33,243 nt of DNA from JAABRU01 sp050180235. Its GTDB lineage: Bacteria; Desulfobacterota; Desulfobacteria; Desulfobacterales; Desulfococcaceae. The stretch is from NCBI GenBank assembly GCA_050180235.1, contig JBFXEJ010000067.1, positions 1 through 33,243 on the forward strand. The letters are read 5' to 3'. A program made the position numbers and the translations under genes. The notes below the pieces were generated by a model that saw nothing but the letters and a program-made list of their open reading frames with translations, had not been told where the DNA came from and made no database searches. Shown here piece after piece: positions 1 through 6,886 of this stretch (its first letter is position 1; every line of letters begins with the position of its first letter).

Positions 1-121
1 CAGCGCGTTTCGCGGCTGGTAAGAAAGACTCTTTCCTTTTCCAAAAAAGATGATAATCATATACGCTCAATCCGTTATTTTATCTGGAAATTCAATTCAG
101 CATTACTTGTGTAGCACTACC
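1..121 (+). mobile_element. 3' end of an IS1-family-like insertion sequence (transposase C-terminus plus terminal repeat)
   Basis: The frame starting at base 1 is open to a TAG at 112-114. It reads as a basic tail with RLVRKTLSFSKK followed by an H...IRYFI segment, which resembles the C-terminus of IS1-type DDE transposases. The rest of the element lies outside the window. Read inwards from base 121 the end begins GGTAGTGCTACACAAG, a plausible IS1-type terminal inverted repeat. Bases 95-120 recur with one mismatch at 12141-12166, which supports a mobile-element end. The family assignment rests on recall of the motif and was not searched. Confidence 0.6.
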
Positions 122-210
122 GTAAAATTTACCGGTCTCAACTTAGCGAAAGTCTTGAAAGAATATTTTTTGACCTTATAAAACTCCCAAATCAGGATAT
201 TGGTTCACTA

Positions 211-891
211 TTGAAGTTTCTTGTTGGTGATAGTGAAAATATTGATTGGAGCAATGATTTTATCTTGAATTTATTACATCGGGAAATAATTAAGGATAAA
301 AATTTCCAAAATGCTTTGGATATGTTGGTCAAAAACATCCAAAATTTTGATGGAAATGGAAATGAAAAAGATCGCAGAAAAATTTTGAATAAAATTCTTT
401 ATTATCAGTCTGATTCAAATTTAATCCGATGTGGTGATATTATCCAATGGCAATTGGGTAATAATGAATATAAGTTTGGAATTGTCGTTACACCGGATTG
501 TGATCTTGAACAAAAAAATACACGATTTTTGGAACTCATTGAATTGAGAAAATTTGATGATAACAGGTTAGTTCTTAATTCAAAAAGTCGGACGCAGGTA
601 AAAGAATATAATCATCCTGCATTTCATTTGTTTCCAGAAATATCTGAGTATTTGGATTTGGTTGCAATTTTGAAATCCAAAGTAGTTTTAGAACATATTT
701 CTGAAGGCCAGGAGAAATATCCAAAAGCACAAAAACGATTGGAATATATTGATAAATTTCTTTTTTATGGACAAGCGGTACGAATAATGCCTTTATGCAG
801 CTTGGATAATCCCTATAAAAGTGATTTCCTTCAAAAGTTACATTCCCATAATAGCAGGGTTGGAATTCCTGATATTAGAAATTTAATTTGA
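211..891 (+). CDS. Hypothetical AT-rich gene, probably truncated at its 5' end by the IS element
   Basis: This encodes 226 residues from a TTG at 211, but the same frame stays open and coding-like back to about 122, directly after the IS end (RSQLSESLERIFFDLIK and so on). The true N-terminus was therefore probably removed by the insertion. I do not recognise the family. Visible features are a central stretch with GDIIQW, then GIVVTPDCDLEQ and LELIELRKF, and a charged helical C-terminus. The segment is far more AT-rich than everything after base 900, which suggests separate acquisition. It ends just before the Rpn gene. No ribosome-binding site supports the TTG. It may be a remnant that is not translated. 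Confidence 0.5.
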   Translation: MKFLVGDSENIDWSNDFILNLLHREIIKDKNFQNALDMLVKNIQNFDGNGNEKDRRKILNKILYYQSDSNLIRCGDIIQWQLGNNEYKFGIVVTPDCDLEQKNTRFLELIELRKFDDNRLVLNSKSRTQVKEYNHPAFHLFPEISEYLDLVAILKSKVVLEHISEGQEKYPKAQKRLEYIDKFLFYGQAVRIMPLCSLDNPYKSDFLQKLHSHNSRVGIPDIRNLI

Positions 892-945
892 AAACTGTTG
901 GAAACAAAAAGAAGATTCCATAACATAACAGGAAGGACTATTTGC

Positions 946-1890
946 ATGAAACAGGACAGCCCGTGGAAAGAGGCTTTGGAAAAATATTTCCGTCCGTTTA
1001 TGGAACTGTTTTTTCCTGAGATTCATGATGACATTGACTGGAAAAAGGGTTACACTTTTCTGGACAAGGAACTGGAAAAGATTGTCCGGGATGCCAAAGC
1101 AGGAACACGGCGGGTTGACAAACTTGCCAGAGTGCATCTCAGGAACGGAAAGCCTGCCCTGATTCTGATTCACATCGAAATTCAGGGCTACGAAGACAGC
1201 GGTTTTGCAGCAAGAATGTATATTTATAATTACCGGCTGTTTGACCGGTACCGGCTGCCGGTTGTGAGTCTTGCGGTTCTGACAGACACTGCAGCGGATT
1301 TCAAACCATCTGAATATGTTTCAGAATATTACGGATGCAGTCTCAGATTTGCATTTCCGGTGATAAAACTTGCGGACTGGCGGAAAAAATGGAATACTCT
1401 GGAAAAAAGCAGCAATCCCTTTGCCATTGTGGTTATGGCGCATCTGAAGGCGCAGGAATTCGGCAGGGGAAAAGAGGAGGAACGGAAAAGATGGAAATTC
1501 ATTCTGATCCGGATGCTGTACAGTCGGGGATACAAAAGAGAGGATATCCTGGAACTGTACCGTTTTATAGACTGGCTAATGGTTCTGCCTGAAACATTGG
1601 AGAAGAAACTGACTGATGAACTGACATCCATTGAGGAGGAAAAGAAAATGCCGTATATAACCAGTGCTGAACGCATAGGAAGGAAAGAGGGAAGACTCGA
1701 AGAGAGGCGAAGCATACTCATAGAGATGATCCGGGAACGCTTTGGAAAAACGCCGAGAGACATTTCCAAAACGGTAAAACAGATTGATGACATTGACATT
1801 CTGAAATCCCTTCTGATGCAGTCTGTGAAATGCCATGATTTGGAATCGTTCCGTGATATACTGAATCAGAAAAATCTGCGTACAGCCTGA
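946..1890 (+). CDS. Rpn family PD-(D/E)XK nuclease / putative transposase
   Basis: This 314-residue protein resembles the Rpn (recombination-promoting nuclease, 'PD-(D/E)XK family transposase') group, whose members cut DNA and raise recombination. The N-terminal domain begins MKQDSPWKEALEKYF. It carries the likely active site D (in RRVDKLARV), then E and Q of HIEIQG, the family's D...ExQ variant of the PD-(D/E)XK core. A helical C-terminal tail with a GRKEGRLEE segment and an IREREFG-like motif (IRERFGKTPRDI) follows, as is usual in these proteins. The ATG at 946 is preferred over an upstream in-frame TTG at 898 because AGGAAGG lies at 930-936. A damaged partial copy of its 3' third follows directly. 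Confidence 0.8.
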   Translation: MKQDSPWKEALEKYFRPFMELFFPEIHDDIDWKKGYTFLDKELEKIVRDAKAGTRRVDKLARVHLRNGKPALILIHIEIQGYEDSGFAARMYIYNYRLFDRYRLPVVSLAVLTDTAADFKPSEYVSEYYGCSLRFAFPVIKLADWRKKWNTLEKSSNPFAIVVMAHLKAQEFGRGKEEERKRWKFILIRMLYSRGYKREDILELYRFIDWLMVLPETLEKKLTDELTSIEEEKKMPYITSAERIGRKEGRLEERRSILIEMIRERFGKTPRDISKTVKQIDDIDILKSLLMQSVKCHDLESFRDILNQKNLRTA

Positions 1891-1902
1891 ATCGGATTAT
1901 GC

Positions 1903-2290
1903 CGGTTCATTGACTGGCTCATGGTTCTCCCGGAAAATTTGGAAAAACAGTTGTCAGAGGAACTGGCAAAAGCAGAGGAGGAAAAGAAAATGCCTTATAT
2001 AACCAGTTGGGAACGTATCGGAAGGAAAAAGGGAATAACTTGAGGAAAGGCAGAAGATACTGACAGATCTGATCCGGGAACGTTTCGGAAAGATGCCCAG
2101 AGACATTTCCAAAACTGTAAAAAAGATTAATGACATTGATATTCTGAAATCCCTTCTGATGCAGTCTCTGAAGTGTAAGGATTTGGAATCGTTCCGTGAG
2201 GTGCTGCATCCAGAAGGATTTGAATGCAGCCTGAATCTGCCGTCATCGTCATTCCTCTGCGGCATAAATCTGCAACTGTCCGGAAATTAA
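1903..2290 (+). pseudogene. Frameshifted partial copy of the Rpn-family gene (3' third)
   Basis: Bases 1903 to about 2238 repeat 1561 to about 1893 of the preceding gene at high nucleotide identity (FIDWLMVLPE, EEKKMPYITS, IRERFGKMPRDI and DIDILKSLLMQS recur). One extra base near 2036-2039 shifts the frame: the first part stops at a TGA about 2039-2041, and the rest continues in another frame to a TAA at 2288-2290. There is no start codon or nuclease domain, so this is a decayed C-terminal fragment. It is either from a tandem duplication or from a second Rpn gene whose front was deleted. Confidence 0.75.
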
Positions 2291-2549
2291 ATCAGGCAGA
2301 AATAATCGGGGTGTGAGAATTTTGGGATTTTAACCGATATTATTTATCCTTTTTTGAAATTGATGGCAGACGCCATGATCAAAACAGAAAACAGCATTGC
2401 TGAAGAATTGCATTTGCTGGAAAACAGGAATCAGGCACAGAAATAACCCGGATACTTCATCATGCTGAAATCATTACCATGTGAGTCAGATTTTTGCTTC
2501 CGCAGCCATTGACAGTTAACCATTAATCATTCATCATCAGGCAATCATT

Positions 2550-3425
2550 ATGCAGGAATTTTTGCAATACCTTTTTTCAGGTCTCACCAACGGCGCTATT
2601 TATGCGGTCATCGCGGTGGGTTTTTCCATGCTGTATAACGCAACGGAACTCATCAATTTTGCCCACGGTGAATTTGTCATGCTCGGCGCGCTGGGACTGG
2701 TCACGTTATGGACAGGTTTTCATCTGCCTCTGCCCCTGGCCTTTTTCCTGACTGTTGCGGCCGTGTCTCTGGCCGGACTTCTGTTTGAGCGTCTTGCCAT
2801 CCGCACAGTAAAAAAACCGCATCCCATTGTGCTGGTCATTATCACAGTCGGGGCTTCCATTTTTCTCCGGGGCCTTGCCATGATTGCCTGGGGAAAAGAC
2901 TCGCACAGTGTACCGCCTTTTTCCGGACATGAACCTCTGGATATTGCAGGCGCAAGACTTCTGCCCCAGAGCATCTGGATTCTGGTGATTACCCTTGTGC
3001 TTGTGGGGGGACTGTGGCTTTTCTATCAGAAAACCCTGACCGGAAAGGCCATGCAGGCCACAGCCATCAGCAAACGGGCAGCGTGGCTCATGGGCATTCC
3101 ATCGGAAAAAATGGTGCTACTGGCCTTTGTAATGAGTACAGGACTTGGCGCGGTGGCCGGCATTATTATCGCGCCCATCACCATGTGCGGTTATGACATG
3201 GGAACTATGCTCGGTCTCAAAGGATTCTGCGCAGCCATGCTGGGCGGCATCGGCAGCCTGTGGGGTTCTCTGCTTGGGGGGTTTCTGCTGGGGGTGCTGG
3301 AGGCTTTGGGAGTGGGCTTTTTCTCATCTGCCATAAAAGACGCGATAGCGTTTGTCCTGCTCCTGCTGATCCTGTATTTCCGTCCGGGCGGAATTATCAA
3401 ATCAGCGGATGTGTCACGGTTTTAG
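2550..3425 (+). CDS. livH: Branched-chain amino acid ABC transporter permease, LivH type
   Basis: This 291-residue inner-membrane protein is hydrophobic throughout (about eight or nine membrane segments). It starts with the LivH signature FSGLTNGAIYAVIAVGFSM, followed by INFAHGEFVMLGA. The cytoplasmic loop KAMQATAISKRAAWLMGIP corresponds to the EAA-type loop that contacts the ATPase. Such permeases pair with LivM, LivG, LivF and a periplasmic LivK/LivJ protein to import leucine, isoleucine, valine or related substrates such as urea or amides. None of these partners is next to it: Rpn remnants lie upstream and the convergent purB downstream. The substrate cannot be named. The stop codon TAG ends at 3425, which is also the first base of a repeat element. 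Confidence 0.9.
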   Translation: MQEFLQYLFSGLTNGAIYAVIAVGFSMLYNATELINFAHGEFVMLGALGLVTLWTGFHLPLPLAFFLTVAAVSLAGLLFERLAIRTVKKPHPIVLVIITVGASIFLRGLAMIAWGKDSHSVPPFSGHEPLDIAGARLLPQSIWILVITLVLVGGLWLFYQKTLTGKAMQATAISKRAAWLMGIPSEKMVLLAFVMSTGLGAVAGIIIAPITMCGYDMGTMLGLKGFCAAMLGGIGSLWGSLLGGFLLGVLEALGVGFFSSAIKDAIAFVLLLLILYFRPGGIIKSADVSRF

Positions 3426-3636
3426 GTGATTTTTGAAAACGAATGTCCCTGTTCAGTCACAGCAAACAGAAAGACTTCAGAAGTTTACGGAACTTCGGAA
3501 GTCTGAGTGCCCTGTAAGATATATTTTTTTGTATATTTATCCGCCGTAGGGGAGGCATCATGCCGCCCCGGAAATAGCAGGATGCCGTTTCTGCGGTGTT
3601 GGGAAAATTCAGGGATACTGTTTTCCGGAAATCGCC
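3425..3636. repeat. Inverted-repeat element, GGTGATTT family, copy 1
   Basis: The left end begins GGTGATTTTTGAAAAC with GTCCCTG beyond it. The right end, read inwards, begins GGCGATTTCCGGAAAAC with TATCCCTG beyond it, so the ends are imperfect inverted repeats of about 27 bp. Between them lie two hairpins (3472-3504 and 3549-3569). Related ends occur at 10013, 12167 and 28233. There is no coding content, so it resembles a non-autonomous (MITE-like) element. It fills the gap between the convergent livH and purB. Confidence 0.7.
3472..3504. repeat. Hairpin core of copy 1 (GACTTC/GAAGTC palindrome)
   Basis: The arms 3472-3485 and 3491-3504 pair over 14 bp with one mismatch around a 5-base loop. 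A closely related palindrome (AGACTTCCGAA...TTCGGAAGTCT) lies at 33029-33063, so this is a dispersed unit. It lies between convergent genes and might also act as a bidirectional terminator, but no clear T-run follows. A second hairpin, GGGG-a-GGCAT-c-ATGCC-g-CCCC, lies at 3549-3569. Confidence 0.6.
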
Positions 3637-3662
3637 TTAAACAGCAGATACTTTGGAAAAAG

Positions 3663-5015
3663 TCAGAACGCGCAGATTCCCGTATAATTTTCCGGAGTGA
3701 AGTTCAGCAGTTCCTTTTTTACATCCTGTGGCACATCCAGCCCTGTGATGAAATCCGCTATTGCTTTCTGATTGATTTTCTTATTTGTCCGCGTCAGGCC
3801 CAGCAGGGCTTCATAGGGTTTGGGAAATCCCTCTCTGCGCAGCACAGTCTGAATGGCCTCAGCCACCACAGCCCAGTTGTCCTGCAAATCCGCCCGGATT
3901 TTCTCTTCATGCAGAATCAGTTTGTCCATGCCCCGGAGCAGGGATTTGAAGGCAATCAGGGTATGGGCCAGGGGTACGCCGATATTCCGGGTGACAGTGG
4001 AATCTGTGAGATCCCTCTGCAGCCGGGATATGGGCAGTTTTGCGGAAAGGTGCTCAAACACAGCATTTGCTATGCCCAGATTGCCCTCGGCATTTTCAAA
4101 ATCAATGGGATTGACCTTGTGGGGCATGGCCGATGAACCGATTTCCCCTGCTTTGATCTTCTGTTTGAAATAATCCATAGAGATATAGGCCCACATATCA
4201 CGGGTCAGGTCAATTAGGATGGTATTGATGCGTTTCACATTGTCGCAAAACGCGGCAAGATTGTCGTAATGCTCAATCTGGGTGGTGACGCGGGAACGCT
4301 TCAGGCCCAGTATTTCGTTCACCAGGTGATCACCGAATGCAATCCAGTCGATTTCCGGATAGGCCGCATGATGTGCATTGAAATTGCCTGTGGCTCCCCC
4401 GAATTTCGCTGAAAAGGGAATGGTTTTCAGCAAATCCCGCTGCACATTAAGACGCTGGGCAAAAACATATATCTCTTTTCCCAGACTTGTGGGAGAGGCA
4501 GGCTGTCCGTGGGTTCGGGCCAGCATGGGGATTTGTTTCCATTCCTCTGCCCTGGCAGTGAGAACATCAGTCACTTCGTTCAGGGAAGGAAGAATAACCT
4601 CATGCCACGCGTCTTTCATGGAACGGGGAATGGCCGTGTTGTTGATGTCCTGCGAAGTCAGACCGAAATGGATGAATTCTCTGAATGCGTCCAGTCCGAG
4701 TTCATGGAATACATCTTTGAGAAAATATTCCACGGCTTTGACATCGTGATTGGTGACTTTTTCAATGTCCTTGATTTTCTGCGCATCCTGCAATGAAAAC
4801 CGCTGATATACGGCCCGCAGGGTCCCAAAATGCTCCGGGGGAAAATTTTTCAGCCTGGGCAGGGGCAGTTGGCACAAAGCGATAAAATATTCCACTTCCG
4901 TCAGCACCCGGTAACGGATCAGCGCTCCCTCGGAAAAATAATCTGCCAGTTTTTCTGTGGCCCTGCGGTAACGTCCGTCCACAGGAGAAATTGCGGATAA
5001 TGTTGAAATCTCCAT
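3663..5015 (-). CDS. purB: Adenylosuccinate lyase
   Basis: This 450-residue enzyme removes fumarate from SAICAR and from adenylosuccinate in purine synthesis in the cytosol. It begins with the E. coli-type PurB N-terminus (LSAISPVDGRYR). The fumarase/aspartase signature SSAMPHKVNP is present, with the catalytic-loop serine at residue 295. A His of the ARTHGQPASP motif is at residue 169. The length matches the E. coli enzyme (456). The ATG at 5015 is preceded on the minus strand by AGGAAAAG at a sensible distance. It converges with livH and lies downstream of the prepilin peptidase start on the same strand, with about 230 bp between them, so it is probably a separate transcription unit. Confidence 0.95.
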   Translation of the reverse strand: MEISTLSAISPVDGRYRRATEKLADYFSEGALIRYRVLTEVEYFIALCQLPLPRLKNFPPEHFGTLRAVYQRFSLQDAQKIKDIEKVTNHDVKAVEYFLKDVFHELGLDAFREFIHFGLTSQDINNTAIPRSMKDAWHEVILPSLNEVTDVLTARAEEWKQIPMLARTHGQPASPTSLGKEIYVFAQRLNVQRDLLKTIPFSAKFGGATGNFNAHHAAYPEIDWIAFGDHLVNEILGLKRSRVTTQIEHYDNLAAFCDNVKRINTILIDLTRDMWAYISMDYFKQKIKAGEIGSSAMPHKVNPIDFENAEGNLGIANAVFEHLSAKLPISRLQRDLTDSTVTRNIGVPLAHTLIAFKSLLRGMDKLILHEEKIRADLQDNWAVVAEAIQTVLRREGFPKPYEALLGLTRTNKKINQKAIADFITGLDVPQDVKKELLNFTPENYTGICAF

Positions 5016-5246
5016 TTTTCAGTTCTTTTCCTGTTTTTATGAAAGTTTCCAAACTAGCGGACAAAATTTTATAACTATCTGATTTTATATGAACTGGTGG
5101 AAAAGTCTGTTATAATAAAAACAACAGGTTATAAAAAACTATACGGCAGCATGGAAAGTCCCGTCAAACTGCGAATACACTTTTTTGAATTTGTCAGAAA
5201 CATGCGTTCAACTAAAAAAATACCTGTACAAAATGATTGCCTGTCC

Positions 5247-6026
5247 TCAGCGCATCAGTCCGAAATACCAAAAAATCAGTTCCTGCCCGAAAAAAATGTA
5301 TATGACTGCTCCCATTGCCAGAAAAGGCCCGAAGGGAACTGCCAGTTTCATGTTTTTGCGTGTTGCCAGCATAATGGCAAGTCCGCTTACAGTTCCGATG
5401 GCAGAACTCACAAAGATCGTGAAAAACACCCCTTTCCAGCCAATCAGGCCGCCCATCATGGCCAGCAGTTTGATGTCACCTCCGCCCATACCCTCTCTTT
5501 TGGTGAGAAGCAGATAGGTCAGAGCAACCGCATACAGACTGCCTCCGCCCGCGATTATCCCCAGAAGAGAATCCATGTAAGTAAGGGATGGCACTGCAAA
5601 GGAAGCCAGAAAAAACAGGGGGATGCCGGGCAGGGAGATCGCATCCGGGATGATCCGGTGGTCAATGTCAATAAAGGTGATGACCAGCAGAGTTGATATG
5701 AAAGCAAAGTACACCAGTGACTGAAGATGCAGACCAAAGCGGAGATACACCCACAGGGCAAAAAAACCGCTAATCAGTTCCACCATCGGATAGCGGAAGG
5801 ATATGGGCGCACGGCATTGTCGGCATTTTCCCCGGAGAAACAAATAACTTATCACAGGAATATTGTCATAATACCGTATCCTGTATCCGCATTGGGGGCA
5901 GGATGAAGGCGGTGTGACAATGGATTTGGATTCAGGAATGCGGTAAATGCAGACATTGAGAAAACTGCCAATGCACAGACCGGTGACAAAAACAATCAGC
6001 ATCATTTCAGGCGGAGAATAAAGCAT
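5247..6026 (-). CDS. Prepilin peptidase / N-methyltransferase (GspO/PilD family)
   Basis: This 259-residue membrane enzyme cleaves the leader of type IV prepilins or type II secretion pseudopilins and methylates the new N-terminal residue. The N-terminal methyltransferase part has GSFLNV(C)IYRIP and the two CxxC pairs C43/C46 and C68/C71 (zinc-binding in the family). The aspartic peptidase part has FIDIDHRIIPD (D120) and GGGDIK (D184), the two catalytic aspartates. Seven to eight hydrophobic segments fit the family. No pilus or secretion genes are adjacent, so it serves a system encoded elsewhere. It is not possible to tell PilD from GspO here. Confidence 0.93.
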   Translation of the reverse strand: MLYSPPEMMLIVFVTGLCIGSFLNVCIYRIPESKSIVTPPSSCPQCGYRIRYYDNIPVISYLFLRGKCRQCRAPISFRYPMVELISGFFALWVYLRFGLHLQSLVYFAFISTLLVITFIDIDHRIIPDAISLPGIPLFFLASFAVPSLTYMDSLLGIIAGGGSLYAVALTYLLLTKREGMGGGDIKLLAMMGGLIGWKGVFFTIFVSSAIGTVSGLAIMLATRKNMKLAVPFGPFLAMGAVIYIFFGQELIFWYFGLMR

Positions 6027-6273
6027 GGTATTTGTATTCCAGACAAAGTATTATCATAATATCAGTCACAGACGGGTAGCACTGCCAAAAATCGTAATGA
6101 TTTCAGGAGGCAGATTTTTATGCAAAAAACCGGTAAATTTTATAAAATTCTGTTTTAACAATATTTAAAAAATTAAACCACTTTATAACTGACAACACTG
6201 GTTATTTTTCACCTGCCTCAGCAAACAACGTTTCCATAACCTGTTGTGGCTGATGACGGTTTTGATTTTCGGC

Positions 6274-6360
6274 AGAGGGTCAAACCGGCTGATAATGCGG
6301 AAAAAACTCTCCCTTCCCTCCTGGGGTGGGGAATTTCAGAATCAGCTGATTTGACCCACT
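6274..6360. repeat. Short inverted-repeat element with GGGTCAAA ends, copy 1
   Basis: The left end at 6274-6293 and the right end at 6341-6360 are inverted repeats (17 of 20 positions; core GGGTCAAA plus GCTGAT). The core holds CTCCCTTCCCTCC and GGGGTGGGGAA. A longer relative with the same design lies at 23750-23895. There is no coding content, so it is MITE-like. Confidence 0.65.
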
Positions 6361-6660
6361 ATATGATTTTCTATCTCCTGATAGCGGGATTTTAAAAAAA
6401 AATTAAAAAGACCTGATCGTCTCCCCGGAAAAAACGTTTTCATACAGATAATTTTCCATATATACCCTTAATCCGGTAAAAAAATCAAGTCCCATATTGT
6501 CAAACAGCAAATATGTTTTATTCTATTCGTGGATTTCTTTTTTTCAGATGAGTTTCCGTGTACGGATTTTTTTGTTCCGGTGCGGAAACAACTTATTGAT
6601 TATTTTAAAATTTCAGATGAGTCCCGAAAGGATCTCCACTGCCGTTACGTTAAAAGTGGA

Positions 6661-6738
6661 CAGAGGAGTGCCAAACGGAAAGTTTGGCAGACATTCCGAA
6701 ATCATTCCGGAGGCCCAAACTTTCCGTTCGGGCCTCTG
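6661..6738. repeat. Large inverted repeat upstream of lon
   Basis: The left arm 6661-6688 and right arm 6713-6738 are imperfect inverted copies sharing CAGAGG and AACGGAAAGTTTGG, around a centre with a repeated ATTCCG. Smaller hairpins nest inside: GCCAAAC/GTTTGGC at 6670-6688, and GAGGCCC/GGGCCTC at 6710-6736. The left hairpin matches the one at 18855-18877 at 21 of 23 positions. It sits about 150 bp before the lon start and could be a leader structure or a mobile palindrome. Confidence 0.6.
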
Positions 6739-6886
6739 CCTTCCTTAATGTAATGGAATTGGGAAAAATCGGGGCAGGATGGCACCTGAGATGTATGGCA
6801 GCTATCAGGGCGTCAGGCGGATTCATCCCCGAAACCGGCGGATATGAACCGCTGCAGGATTTATTATGAATATGACAGGAGAGAGA

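Larger units (their letters stand above)
6027..6886. other. Divergent intergenic region between the prepilin peptidase gene and lon
   Basis: There are 860 bp without a convincing gene. Short open frames at 6497-6869 lack family features and follow the palindromic structure. The region holds an AT-rich half (6060-6480), an element with GGGTCAAA ends (6274-6360) and a large inverted repeat (6661-6738). The promoters of both flanking genes must lie here, but no well-spaced -35/-10 pair stood out. Confidence 0.6.

Noticed and set aside
6497..6869. Three small overlapping open frames before lon
   Set aside because: They run across the inverted repeat at 6661-6738, lack a good ribosome-binding site and share no family features.
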